Below, in pieces: positions 1-8,246 of a DNA stretch of 64,000 nt. Source of the stretch: JBMNKL01 sp050952225 (GTDB lineage: Bacteria > Bacillota > Clostridia > Acetivibrionales > DTU013). The translations under genes and the position numbers were made by a program. Every line of letters starts with the position of its first letter. The first letter of the stretch is position 1. Below the pieces are notes generated by a model. It made no database searches and was not told the origin of the DNA. It was given only the letters and a program-made list of their open reading frames with translations. The stretch spans positions 496,001-560,000 of the forward strand of contig JBMNKL010000003.1 in the NCBI GenBank assembly GCA_050952225.1, in the 5' to 3' direction.

Positions 1-960
1 GTCAGCGTAATGCCCAGCCAGGATATGGCAAGCAATGTAAACATAGCAAGCGAAAACAGAGAAATGGATGCTATCAATCCGGGAAGCCTGTAATAAATAA
101 TCATAAAAAGGCATATCAGCACAAAAGCTACTTTAAATGCGTTTATCGTAACATTAAGCGCTCCCTTGCCGAGCATCGGGCTTATTGCCTTGACCTGTCT
201 CGCTACAAGCCTGAACGGCAAAGCGCCCGCCCTTATTGTATCGGCCAGGTCCTTGGCCTCGGCTGCCATCCTTGGCCGATTTATCGCCCCCAAGCGTAAT
301 CACGGCATTGCCGTCCGTAATATGCTCTTGTACGATCGGGGCGGAAATGAAATCGTCATCCATGAAAATTGCAATAGGTCTTCCAACCAAGCGCTTCGTT
401 GCATCTGCAAATTTCGTTTTGGCTTCGCTGCTCAAATCAAGCGCGACCATCGTCCTGCCGGTATTCGAATCCATTACAGCCGTTGCGTCCAAAACATCGG
501 TCCCCTGGATTATTATCTTTCCTGTCGGCAGGTATTTGCCATCGCTGTCGACCTTGTCCTCATCAACTTCCTGGAATGTCAGCAGGGCTGTCCTTCCTAT
601 TTTCTCCAAGGTCTTATCAGGGTTGAAATCTGTCTGTCCTTCTGCCCATGGTATCCTTACAATAATTCTGCCGGCATTTGAATCGACTATAATATCCCTG
701 TCAAAGATATGTTCCTTGTCAAGCCTTTTGCCAATAATAACCTTGGCGGTGTCAAGCTCCTTCTGTGTCGGTATTCTAGCCCGCCTTCTGTATCGGCATA
801 AAGCATTGCATCGATTCCGCCGTTTATATCAATACCGGGTACAATCTCATTAACACCCGGTACCGGGATGCCGAAAAAATTGCCGGCGAAGCAAATGTAT
901 GTCATTACGGCTATCAGGGCAAGAACGAGGAAAAGCTTCAGCCCGCTGTAATCCTTTCAT
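1..960 (-). CDS. secD: SecD, protein-export membrane protein, 3' part off the window, frame broken
   Basis: SecD is a membrane subunit of the SecDF complex, which uses the proton gradient to pull proteins through SecYEG. The N-terminal membrane helix, the periplasmic segment with a GIDINGGID motif and the start of the TM bundle (FRLVARQVKAISPMLGKGAL) are all recognisable. They fall in different frames, however, with breaks near 940, 790 and 280. The ATG at 958-960 follows a good AAGGAGG site, so I start there rather than at the internal ATG at 905. A consensus promoter lies just upstream. The gene runs off the left edge. Sequence error is the likeliest cause of the breaks, because every segment reads as normal SecD. 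Confidence 0.85.
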
Positions 961-998
961 CTGTAAAATTCCTCCTTTTTTCTAAACCGCATGAAGTT

Positions 999-1027
999 AT
1001 TATATATCTATAGTTTTAGTGAGTCAA
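999..1027 (-). promoter_or_regulatory. Sigma-A type promoter for secD
   Basis: On the minus strand TTGACT (1027-1022) and TATAAT (1004-999) are 17 bases apart. They lie about 40 bases upstream of the secD start, so secD can be transcribed without its upstream neighbours. Confidence 0.6.
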
Positions 1028-1078
1028 TACTAATTGCTTCCGTTAAACAGGATGCGACGGGTTTCTCAAAACAATTTG

Positions 1079-1738
1079 TCATATAAGCTTGGAACCGTTG
1101 ATAAACAATTGGAATTGGAGGCCGAGAAAGTCCGCGGCTCTTCTGTTCATGGTCATCCGATCCAGGAATATTTCAAAATAATCCATGACAGGACAGATGG
1201 CGGTATCGATAATCAGGTTCAAATCAGCCGTCTTGGCTTCTTTGTTGATTATAATCCGGGATTTCTCAACAGCGTAGTTTACCCTGTCATGAATGTCAAA
1301 TGAAGCAACGTCAGTATTCATGACCCTGCTCCTGTGCACATCCGATTTATCCGCCAGTATCAAGGCGGCTGAAATGTTGCTTACGGCCGTACCCGTACGC
1401 TCATCGTGGTTTCCTATTGCTTTCATGATCTCTGCCGCATCCATGTAGTCCATACCCATCTTCGTAAGTATATGGTAAGCCATGATTGCCCCGGTATGGG
1501 CATGGTCATTCCTGTTTACCGCGTTCCCGATATCATGAAGGTAACCGGCTATTTTTGCCAGCTCAACTTCTTTTTCCGGGTATCCAAGCTGTTCCAGTAT
1601 ACGTCCTGCAGTTTTTGATACAAGCGTTACATGCCTGAATGAATGCTCGGTATATCCAAGCACTCGCATCTGCGTCTCAGCAATGTATAAAAATGTCTTT
1701 ACTTCTTCATTATTGCTTACGTCTTTTACAGTAATCAT
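1079..1738 (-). CDS. HD-domain metal-dependent phosphohydrolase
   Basis: This 219-residue protein of the HD superfamily probably hydrolyses a nucleotide or other phosphoester; the substrate is unknown. Candidate metal ligands are His36, the His68-Asp69 pair in YLHDIGN, His79/His81 in NDHAHTG and the His111-Asp112 pair in GNHDERTG, with a further Asp in ILADKSD. A GGGAGG site precedes the ATG at 1738. The gene sits between scfB and secD. Co-location with SCIFF genes suggests shared transcription, but nothing seen ties its activity to peptide maturation. The reading frame is intact. Confidence 0.8.
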   Translation of the reverse strand: MITVKDVSNNEEVKTFLYIAETQMRVLGYTEHSFRHVTLVSKTAGRILEQLGYPEKEVELAKIAGYLHDIGNAVNRNDHAHTGAIMAYHILTKMGMDYMDAAEIMKAIGNHDERTGTAVSNISAALILADKSDVHRSRVMNTDVASFDIHDRVNYAVEKSRIIINKEAKTADLNLIIDTAICPVMDYFEIFLDRMTMNRRAADFLGLQFQLFINGSKLI

Positions 1739-1780
1739 TTTTCCTCCCGGTATTTAATCCTTGGCTAATCCGGTATTTTT

Positions 1781-3175
1781 TCAACTGCTTACGTCCGATT
1801 CCGCTGCTTTCGCCCAAATAGCGCATTCCACTCTTTTTCGTTCCAGCTCGCATCCAATGCCATAAGGCCTGTCAATACACCCGTTATAGTGCCAGTCATT
1901 GGCCGCGCATCCACCGCTGCAGAAGAATTTGGCCCAGCACTTGACGCATTCGGGTACTGAATAGATATTCCGGCTTGCAAACATGTTCCTGATATCCTGG
2001 TCAATATGGCTTCCGTTATTAACATTGCCCATTTTAAACTCTTTCACACCGACAAACTGATGGCAAGGGTACAGATCTCCTTCGGGCGTAACTGCAAGAT
2101 ATTCGACGCCCGAACCGCATCCCTTGGCTCTTTTCACCGCACAGGGGCCTTGGTCGGTATCCAGCATGAAATGGAAGAAGTTAAACCCTTCGGAAGCTTT
2201 TCTCCTTTTTACATACTCCAGGGCCAAATTCTCATATTCATCGAACAATGCGGGCAAATCCTCATCCCTGATGTCAAGCTCCGTATTCATTGCTGCAACG
2301 ACGGGTTCCACGGAGATTTGCTTGAAGCCGAGATTCGCAAGGTGCAGCACGTCTTTTGAAAAATCAAGGTTCTTTCGTGTGAATGTCCCCCTGACATAAT
2401 AATTATCTTGATCTCTCGAATCTGCCATTTCCTTGATTTTGGGCAATATGTCCCGGTATGTTCCCCCGCCGTCTGCCCTGCGCCTCATCCTGTCATTTGT
2501 TTCAGGCCTGCCGTCTATACTTAGCACAACGTTTTCCATGTTTTTATTGATAAATTCTTTATACTCGTCATTTAGCAGTACGGCATTGGTTGTTAGCGTA
2601 AACCTGAAATTCTTGCCGGTTTCTTTCTGCCTTTCACGGGCATATAATACGGTTTGCTTTACCGTCTCAAAGTTAAGCAATGGCTCCCCGCCGAAAAAAT
2701 CAACTTCCAGGTTGCGCCGGGAACCTGATTTTTCTATCAGGAAGTCAATCGCGTTTTTAGCTGTTTCCAAGGTCATCAGCGATCTTTTACTGCCGAAATT
2801 GCCTGTAGAGGCAAAACAGTAACCGCACCTCAGGTTGCAGTCATGGGCAATATGAAGGCACAGAGCCTTAATCACCGGAATGTCCTTGCTTATCGCCATA
2901 TGCTCCCTTATATGTTCCTCATAAATATCATCCGAAAAAAGCATCCCGTCCGAATACAATTTCTTTAATTCGCCAAATGCTTCCATTACATCAGTCCGGC
3001 CAAACTTTCCGGCAAACTCGTCCGCGATGGCATCATCCGGCATTCCGAAAGCATCCGGCAGCCGGCCTTCCATTGCACAAAGCAGCTCATACGATATGTC
3101 ATCCATTACATGGATAGCCCCGCTGTTTACGTCAAGTACTATATTTCTATTGTGAATCCTGAATTTGTGTATCAT
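1781..3175 (-). CDS. scfB: SCIFF peptide maturase, radical SAM/SPASM thioether-forming enzyme
   Basis: This is a radical SAM enzyme expected to install a Cys-to-Thr thioether in the SCIFF precursor encoded just upstream, as shown for the CteB homologue. The 464 residues hold an N-terminal peptide-binding (RRE-like) region at about 1-90. The CNLRCGYC motif (Cys113, Cys117, Cys120) binds the SAM iron-sulfur cluster. A Cys-rich SPASM region follows at about 345-440, including CGSG, PCHQF and CVKCWAKFFCSGGC, for two auxiliary 4Fe-4S clusters. The ATG at 3175 has a weak AGGAT site. A strong hairpin separates it from scfA, which may lower its expression relative to the peptide. Confidence 0.93.
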   Translation of the reverse strand: MIHKFRIHNRNIVLDVNSGAIHVMDDISYELLCAMEGRLPDAFGMPDDAIADEFAGKFGRTDVMEAFGELKKLYSDGMLFSDDIYEEHIREHMAISKDIPVIKALCLHIAHDCNLRCGYCFASTGNFGSKRSLMTLETAKNAIDFLIEKSGSRRNLEVDFFGGEPLLNFETVKQTVLYARERQKETGKNFRFTLTTNAVLLNDEYKEFINKNMENVVLSIDGRPETNDRMRRRADGGGTYRDILPKIKEMADSRDQDNYYVRGTFTRKNLDFSKDVLHLANLGFKQISVEPVVAAMNTELDIRDEDLPALFDEYENLALEYVKRRKASEGFNFFHFMLDTDQGPCAVKRAKGCGSGVEYLAVTPEGDLYPCHQFVGVKEFKMGNVNNGSHIDQDIRNMFASRNIYSVPECVKCWAKFFCSGGCAANDWHYNGCIDRPYGIGCELERKRVECAIWAKAAESDVSS

Positions 3176-3216
3176 TATCCTATCATCCCGTCATCCCGTA
3201 AAGCATTCTCGTATAT

Positions 3217-3244
3217 AAAACAGCGAGAGGAGACCCTCCCGCTG
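3217..3244 (-). terminator. Intrinsic terminator/attenuator between scfA and scfB
   Basis: On the minus strand CAGCGGGAGG and CCTCTCGCTG form a 10-bp stem with one G-U pair and a 4-base loop, followed directly by TTTTATAT. It lies 24 bases after the scfA stop and before scfB. It should end most scfA transcripts while letting some read through. Confidence 0.75.
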
Positions 3245-3268
3245 TCATGCTTCAACTCATTGCAAGAG

Positions 3269-3409
3269 TTATATCTTTTCGCACTTCTGGTTTGCCACGG
3301 TACAGCTGGTTTTGCATGCAGACTGGCATGATGCCTGGCATTCGGCGCAACCTAAGTTCTTTATATCCTTTTTTACCGCCGGCTTATTGATTGTCTTTAT
3401 ATGCTTCAT
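3269..3409 (-). CDS. scfA: SCIFF (six-cysteines-in-forty-five) ribosomal peptide precursor
   Basis: This is a 46-residue ribosomally made peptide modified by the adjacent radical SAM enzyme. It begins MKHIKTINKP and has six cysteines at 21, 24, 28, 32, 36 and 43 in the pattern CAECQASCQSACKTSC. Thr37 lies five residues after Cys32, matching the Cys-to-Thr thioether described for the CteA/CteB pair. The ATG at 3409 follows an AGGAAGTGGGG site, and a consensus promoter lies upstream. The biological role of SCIFF peptides is unknown although the family is widespread in Clostridia. The gene is short enough to be missed by length-filtered gene calls. Confidence 0.93.
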   Translation of the reverse strand: MKHIKTINKPAVKKDIKNLGCAECQASCQSACKTSCTVANQKCEKI

Positions 3410-3477
3410 TATTATGTACCCCACTTCCTGTATACATTTTATTTTTACGGGCCTTAAGTGTTTTGTTCGCGCTTGAT

Positions 3478-3506
3478 ATTATAGCACAACACCCTGACGC
3501 CTGCAA
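3478..3506 (-). promoter_or_regulatory. Sigma-A type promoter for scfA
   Basis: TTGCAG (3506-3501) and a perfect TATAAT (3483-3478) on the minus strand are separated by 17 bases. The scfA start is about 70 bases downstream. Confidence 0.7.
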
Positions 3507-3601
3507 CTAATTATCATATCTCCGGAAAGCTGATGCATGCAGGGTCTCTCATTTGAAACAGCTATTTTCGCCATAAATGTACAAATGTCATCCAAACCGG
3601 T

Positions 3602-3640
3602 AAAAAAATCAGGAAAGCTTGTACTTAATGCGTTTCCTGA
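3602..3640. terminator. Bidirectional intrinsic terminator after the SDR gene
   Basis: An 8-bp inverted repeat (TCAGGAAA / TTTCCTGA, 3609-3616 and 3633-3640) is followed on the minus strand by seven T and on the plus strand by a T-rich tract. It can end the SDR transcript ahead of the scfA promoter. I see no gene in the rest of 3410-3732 apart from this hairpin and the scfA promoter. Confidence 0.7.
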
Positions 3641-3732
3641 TTCTAATATTTTTCTTTTTTATTTTTTCTGGATAAACAGTCTTGATATTTCAAATGTTGT
3701 CATTTGCTCCCTACCAACTTGTGTAAAATGAT

Positions 3733-4509
3733 TCATGCTCCAAGATATCCGCCGTCAACGGGAATAACAGCACCGCTTACGTAGTCTGACGCCGCCGATG
3801 CGAGAAACACCGTTACACCGCCTAAGTCTTCCGGTTTGCCCCATCTCCCTGCCGGGATTCTCGAGGTATGCTGTTTTCCGAGCTCGGTATTTATCAGGTT
3901 TTTAGTCAGTTCCGTCTCCATGTACCCCGGTGCTATTGCATTTACGTTTATACCGTGACGCATCCACTCGTTTGACAGCGCCTTCGTAAGCTGCATAACC
4001 CCGCCTTTGCTCGCGGCATACGCAGGAATTCGCTTGCTCGCAACAAACGAAGTCATAGATGCTATGTTGATGATTTTGCCACCGCCGTTTTTTATCATAA
4101 CCCTTGCGGCGAGCTGGCACATCGCAAACATCGCGTTGAGGTTGATATCGATGATTTTTTCCCACATTTCCATGGGAAAATCTATAGCATCGCAGCGGTG
4201 TTGTATTCCTGCACCATTGAGTAAAATATCGAGTTTCCCTTCCAATAGCTCCAGCGCCCTGTCAAAACCGCTTTTCCTGGAATCCGGGTCACAAAGGTCT
4301 GCCTGCACTGCATGATACCTGTTCTCAGCTCCGCCAAGTGATTGTGCAAGGGAAAACACGCTTTCAGATACGTCCATCAGAACAACTGTCGCTCCGGCGT
4401 CATGCAACGCTTTCGCCATTCCATAGCATAGCCCGGTAGTTTTTGCCGCACCAGTGACAATTGCCGTCCTCCCCTCAAGGGAGAATTGCTTTAAACCGCT
4501 CAGTTCCAT
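3733..4509 (-). CDS. SDR family NAD(P)-dependent oxidoreductase
   Basis: This 258-residue short-chain dehydrogenase interconverts an alcohol and a ketone with NAD(P). It most resembles the gluconate 5-dehydrogenase / 2-deoxygluconate 3-dehydrogenase branch. It shows the cofactor loop TGAAKTTGLCYG at 19-30 (two residues longer than the usual TGxxxGxG), NGAG at 98-101, Ser151, Tyr164 and Lys168 as catalytic residues, and a typical PVDGGYLGA C-terminus. An open frame extends 33 codons upstream, but the ATG at 4509 has a strong AGGAGG site and avoids overlap with the next gene. With the adjacent sugar isomerase it suggests sugar-acid catabolism; the substrate is not determined. Confidence 0.85.
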   Translation of the reverse strand: MELSGLKQFSLEGRTAIVTGAAKTTGLCYGMAKALHDAGATVVLMDVSESVFSLAQSLGGAENRYHAVQADLCDPDSRKSGFDRALELLEGKLDILLNGAGIQHRCDAIDFPMEMWEKIIDINLNAMFAMCQLAARVMIKNGGGKIINIASMTSFVASKRIPAYAASKGGVMQLTKALSNEWMRHGINVNAIAPGYMETELTKNLINTELGKQHTSRIPAGRWGKPEDLGGVTVFLASAASDYVSGAVIPVDGGYLGA

Positions 4510-4555
4510 AAAGCACCTCCTAAAAAAGCATTTATGCATTGATTGTTTTTTCATC

Positions 4556-5356
4556 TCATGCGAAGCTCTCTTTAAAAAACCTGATGGCTTTTTCAGCGTC
4601 TTTTGCAAAATCTTGTGAATACGCTTCGCAGCTAACTCTCTGCGAATATCCGATTTTTTTCAATGCCTCAATAAACTCTCCATAGCCGTTCTCATCTGCA
4701 AATGAAGGAAAAACTCGTCCGTTTGGATTGGAGAAGTGAACATGGCGAAGATATTTTTTTCCTTTCAGCAGCAGGTTTTCAATCGGCTCCTGCTCAACAC
4801 AAAAATGATAGTAGTCCACCAGCACTTTAACGTTGCTGTGTCCTACATCATCCGCAAGCCGGCACCCTTCCTCAAAAGTGTTTATCAGATTGCACTCTGC
4901 CTTCCTCAGCGGCTCAATAACAATTGTGATGTTTTTCTCTTTGGCAACCGGGCCGATATTTTTTAACAGCCCGACCACCTGCCGGTACCCGTCGGCTATC
5001 GGGAAATTCTCCGGGACATTTTTTGCTTTGCCGCTCCCGAAAACCACATATTCAACGCCCAGAGACGACGCAAAAGATAATGCATTTTCTGCGTATTCCA
5101 TGATTGCCTCCGGATCTGTATCGTTTCCTGTCAGCCTTATTGTCCCGGGAAAGAAGTTGTTACAGACCTCACATTTGATTTTTGATCTTTTCAGGCATAG
5201 TATTATTCCCTGCCTTTCCCTTTCTGGAAGCACCATCATTTCCGCCAGCGGAAGCTCTGCATAGTCATAGCCCAATCCGGCAAGTTTTTCGATATTTTCA
5301 ATGCCCGTGCCGTCAGGCTGCATTGCCACCATGTTCAAACAGCATCCAAACCTCAT
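4556..5356 (-). CDS. Sugar phosphate isomerase/epimerase family (xylose isomerase-like TIM barrel)
   Basis: A 266-residue TIM-barrel protein of the AP-endonuclease-2 / xylose-isomerase-like superfamily, which includes hydroxypyruvate isomerase and IolE/IolI. Expected metal-ligand strands are visible as VIEPL, VLVDYYHF, HVHFSN and SCEAY, in the usual order. I start at the ATG of MRFGCCLNMV because ten extra upstream codons lack a ribosome site, while G-rich sequence precedes this one. It is 46 bases upstream of the SDR gene in the same direction. The two probably act on one sugar or sugar acid, but the pathway is unknown. Confidence 0.75.
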   Translation of the reverse strand: MRFGCCLNMVAMQPDGTGIENIEKLAGLGYDYAELPLAEMMVLPERERQGIILCLKRSKIKCEVCNNFFPGTIRLTGNDTDPEAIMEYAENALSFASSLGVEYVVFGSGKAKNVPENFPIADGYRQVVGLLKNIGPVAKEKNITIVIEPLRKAECNLINTFEEGCRLADDVGHSNVKVLVDYYHFCVEQEPIENLLLKGKKYLRHVHFSNPNGRVFPSFADENGYGEFIEALKKIGYSQRVSCEAYSQDFAKDAEKAIRFFKESFA

Positions 5357-5406
5357 CCCCGTTTTCCCCCCATACGGTGAATACAACGCACTGCGTGGTC
5401 AATTCG

Positions 5407-6111
5407 CTATACTCCAAGATATGCCTTTTTAACTTCTTCGTTTTCCATAAGTTCTTCTGCACTGCCTTCCATGACCACATGACCCGTTTCCAGTATATAC
5501 GCGCGGTCTGCTACTCTGAGCGCCTGTACGAGGTTTTGCTCCACAAGTAAAATGCTCGTACCGCGCTTGGATATTTCAGAAATATAACCAAACACTTCTT
5601 CGACGAGAAAAGGTGCAAGTCCGAGCGAGGGTTCGTCAAGCATAAGCAGCTTGGGTTCGGTCATCAAGGCCCTGGCTATTGCAAGCATCTGCTGCTCGCC
5701 GCCGCTCAGTGAGCCTGCAAGCTGCTTCTGCCTTTCCTTCAGTATCGGAAACATTTCAAAAGCATTTTGAATTCCTTTTTCCGTCAGATGACGGAATTTC
5801 TTCGGATAAGCACCCATTTTCAGGTTCTCCAGCACAGTCAAAGTTCCTAATATCCCTCTTCCCTGGGGGATATGTGAAATTCCCATTGAAGCTCGGGCAT
5901 GCGCTGGTACATTGTTGAGGTCCTGACCCATAAATGTTACGGTCCCGGATTTTATGCGTTCCAGCCCGGAAATGACTCGCAGCAGCGCAGTCTTTCCCGC
6001 ACCGTTGGAACCAACAAGCGTCACTACTTCATTTTCTTCAACATGAATATTTATATCGAAAAGCACCTGAAGGTCGCCGTATCCGGCGTTAAGGTTTTCA
6101 ATCTTCAGCAT
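5407..6111 (-). CDS. livF: Branched-chain amino acid ABC transporter ATP-binding protein LivF
   Basis: This is one of the two cytoplasmic ATPases of a Liv-type importer. The 234 residues match family length. Walker A GSNGAGKT is at 34-41, the LSGGEQQ signature at 135-141 and Walker B LLMLDEP at 155-161, with the usual LivF ending in which a helical tail follows the H-loop. Its ATG lies inside the end of livG (7-base overlap), so the two are translationally linked. The locus has no livH and no binding-protein gene, so a complete transporter is not encoded here. Urea or amide importers use close homologues, so the substrate is uncertain. Confidence 0.88.
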   Translation of the reverse strand: MLKIENLNAGYGDLQVLFDINIHVEENEVVTLVGSNGAGKTALLRVISGLERIKSGTVTFMGQDLNNVPAHARASMGISHIPQGRGILGTLTVLENLKMGAYPKKFRHLTEKGIQNAFEMFPILKERQKQLAGSLSGGEQQMLAIARALMTEPKLLMLDEPSLGLAPFLVEEVFGYISEISKRGTSILLVEQNLVQALRVADRAYILETGHVVMEGSAEELMENEEVKKAYLGV

Positions 6112-6833
6112 CCTTTTTCCCCTCCTCCGATATAAGCCGCAATCACTGCGGGGTCATTCAAGGCGTCGTTGGGTGTGCCGGAAAAAAGAAGCTTGCCTTC
6201 GTTTAGCACTATAGCTCTCATGCAGACGGAAACGACAGCCCTCATTACATGTTCGATGAACAGTATGGTAATGCCCCTTTTGTTGATTTCCCGTACGAAT
6301 TCCAGGCTTTCATCCATTTCGTTTGGATTGAGCCCTGCCATAACTTCATCCATCATAATAAGCTTGGGCTCCGTAGCAAGAACACGCGCAAGATCCAGCC
6401 ATTTGCGATTTTCAATTGAGAGGTTGCTGCCCAAAGTGTCGCTATATTGATCAAGGCGGGACACTTCCAGGATTTCCTTTGTTTTCTTGTGTGCTTCCCT
6501 AAAACCGTATTTCTGCAGAAAAACTGAAAATATGTTGTTGTACACAGTCATGTTTCCAAATGGTTTTGGAGTCTGAAAAGTTCGTCCGATTCCAAGTCGT
6601 GCGCGTTTAGCTATTGAATCCCTTTTTCTTAGTACATTCCCTTCGAAAATTACTTCGCCGGAATCCGGAGTATAGGTTCCGGAAATTAGATTGACTGTAG
6701 TAGATTTGCCAGAACCGTTAGGCCCTATAAGTCCCACGACCTCGCCCTGCTCAATATCAAAGCTGAGATTTTGCACAGCCTTTATTCCTGAAAACGAGAT
6801 TGAAAGGTTTTTTACGGTAAGCAGCTTTTTCAT
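6105..6833 (-). CDS. livG: Branched-chain amino acid ABC transporter ATP-binding protein LivG
   Basis: The second ATPase of the Liv-type importer, 242 residues. Walker A GPNGSGKST is at 37-45 and Walker B LIMMDE at 158-163, with the MAGLNP D-loop and the IEHVM switch region typical of LivG. The ABC signature reads LSIENRK at 138-144 instead of a glycine-containing LSxGQ-type motif, which is unusual and may weaken ATPase coupling or mark a divergent subfamily. It overlaps livM by four bases upstream and livF by seven downstream. Confidence 0.87.
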   Translation of the reverse strand: MKKLLTVKNLSISFSGIKAVQNLSFDIEQGEVVGLIGPNGSGKSTTVNLISGTYTPDSGEVIFEGNVLRKRDSIAKRARLGIGRTFQTPKPFGNMTVYNNIFSVFLQKYGFREAHKKTKEILEVSRLDQYSDTLGSNLSIENRKWLDLARVLATEPKLIMMDEVMAGLNPNEMDESLEFVREINKRGITILFIEHVMRAVVSVCMRAIVLNEGKLLFSGTPNDALNDPAVIAAYIGGGEKGC

Positions 6834-7630
6834 GTGCGTTCCTCCTTCATAGCAGCGGGAACTGCCTGTTGCTTGTTGTTCCTCGAAAACTTACTGGCAA
6901 GTTGGTTGAACAAAGAAATAACCCCAGCCGGCCTGAACATGACTATAAGAATAAGCATCAGGCCGTAGAGTACGTTGCCGCTCCCAAACTTTCCAAGCAA
7001 TATACCTGCCATTTCAATCAGCGGGACTATAATGAACGCCCCAAGCACTGGCCCCCAGAATGTGCCAATACCGCCAATAATCGCGACTACCCCGATTTTT
7101 ATTGAAAGGTCAAGGCTGCAGGTGCTCAATGGGGATATGTAAGTCAGGAAAGACGCATAAAAGCATCCGGCGACAGACATCATCATTGCACTTATCTGGA
7201 ATGCTCTCAGCTTGACACGGAATGTCTCGATCCCCAGCGATTTAGCGGCAATCTCATCATCCCTGATGCAGTTTAAGTAATAGCCTATCTTGGACTTTGT
7301 GAAGAAATATGTGAACAAAAGCGACAACACTAGCAAAATCAACATTATATAATAAAAAGGGCGATCCGACGAAAAAGTCAGGGCCCATAAGTTTTCCCCC
7401 CGATAGGTTAGGTATATCCCGGCAGTGCCTTTTGTAAAATCTGAAAAATACTGAATAGCAGAGCGCAAGCTTTCTGCAAAGGCTATCGTGGCAATGGAAA
7501 AGTATGCTCCATGCAGTCGGAATGTACCATAACCGATTATTGTGGCGGCCAAACCCGAAAGAAACATCCCTAAAGGCATGGAAACAAATGGTGAAATTCC
7601 ATATTCAACGCTTAATATGTAATCCGCCAC
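6830..7630 (-). CDS. livM: Branched-chain amino acid ABC transporter permease LivM, 5'-truncated
   Basis: An inner-membrane permease subunit. The 266 residues start at a GTG (7630) within the region that normally follows the first two or three helices. The conserved LRLxGxYF/ATLAFAE stretch appears early, as FRLHGAYFSIATIAFAE, at about residue 37. Roughly 60-70 N-terminal residues seen in the family, including the LNLLLGYAGQxSLGH region, are missing. An in-frame TAG lies 18 bases before the GTG, and a different complete gene ends only 18 bases away. The gene is therefore a remnant joined to foreign sequence, and probably non-functional. Confidence 0.75.
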   Translation of the reverse strand: MADYILSVEYGISPFVSMPLGMFLSGLAATIIGYGTFRLHGAYFSIATIAFAESLRSAIQYFSDFTKGTAGIYLTYRGENLWALTFSSDRPFYYIMLILLVLSLLFTYFFTKSKIGYYLNCIRDDEIAAKSLGIETFRVKLRAFQISAMMMSVAGCFYASFLTYISPLSTCSLDLSIKIGVVAIIGGIGTFWGPVLGAFIIVPLIEMAGILLGKFGSGNVLYGLMLILIVMFRPAGVISLFNQLASKFSRNNKQQAVPAAMKEERT

Positions 7631-7650
7631 AGGACTCCATACTGGCTATT
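7628..7650. other. Rearrangement or assembly junction truncating livM
   Basis: The complete TIGR04086 gene ends at 7649, while livM coding sequence begins abruptly at 7630. There is no room for the livM N-terminus or for livH and livJ/livK. In many Clostridia yajC, TIGR04086 and scfA are neighbours, so the 3.5-7.6 kb segment looks inserted. No insertion sequence or target duplication is visible at the junction. Confidence 0.5.
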
Positions 7651-8086
7651 ATCTTCGAGCATGCTTGTATTTAGCCGTTTTCTTGGTATTAATACCTGCA
7701 ATGCCTCCGATGGCTCCAGCCAATATGCCTATTATGGTCATCGTAACAACATACTTGTCTACTTTAAAACTTTTGTATACAAGGCTGCTTGCAATGTATA
7801 ATATCAGCATGTAAACAAAGCCTGCTATGCCGCCGTTCAGCCAACCCTTGTCCTTGATTCCCCTTGTGGAAACGATACCCGCGGTCAGCACACTGGCGAT
7901 GGTTATAACAACAACAGACGGATTGACGAGACGTTGTGGGAAATTCACGTTCGCCAGTATCAGGGCAAATAGCATGAATGAAGGAATTGTAATAATATAT
8001 GACATTACCAGGCCTTTTAGGAGGGATATGAATTTAAGTTTTTCACCCTGGCCCGGGTTGGATTTCATGGTCATTATCCTTGGCAT
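7649..8086 (-). CDS. TIGR04086 family membrane protein
   Basis: A 145-residue membrane protein with four predicted helices (about 23-45, 53-75, 85-105 and 112-132) and a basic tail (KKTAKYKHARR). It belongs to the clostridial TIGR04086 family, which is typically encoded beside yajC and the SCIFF genes; its function is unknown. I start at the ATG of MPRIMTMK, preceded by GGGGATGAT, rather than ten codons upstream. It follows a terminator-like hairpin after yajC. The broken liv locus now separates it from scfA. Confidence 0.75.
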   Translation of the reverse strand: MPRIMTMKSNPGQGEKLKFISLLKGLVMSYIITIPSFMLFALILANVNFPQRLVNPSVVVITIASVLTAGIVSTRGIKDKGWLNGGIAGFVYMLILYIASSLVYKSFKVDKYVVTMTIIGILAGAIGGIAGINTKKTAKYKHARR

Positions 8087-8152
8087 ATAATCATCCCCAG
8101 AATTATTTCGCTTCATACAATATAATTATTGCTTCACTTACACAAATAGAAC

Positions 8153-8186
8153 AAAAATCCCATGGATATTTTATCCACAGGATTTT
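8153..8186 (-). terminator. Intrinsic terminator after yajC
   Basis: On the minus strand AAAATCC-TG-TGGATA and TATCCA-TG-GGATTTTT form an interrupted 13-bp stem with a three-base loop and a closing T-run. It follows yajC and lies before the TIGR04086 gene. Confidence 0.6.
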
Positions 8187-8246
8187 AGCCGTATTTTGCA
8201 GTATCTGGCGTTGTTGCTGCCTGTGTATGGCCCCAAATACCTTGTC

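Noticed and set aside
3537..3731. Plus-strand 64-codon ORF after the SDR gene
   Set aside because: It contains a bidirectional terminator, has no ribosome site and shows low-complexity Phe/Ser text typical of AT-rich spacer.
7628..7650. livM shortened by a frameshift like the other broken genes
   Set aside because: No frame upstream encodes LivM; the bases before it belong to a complete, different gene, so this is a junction.
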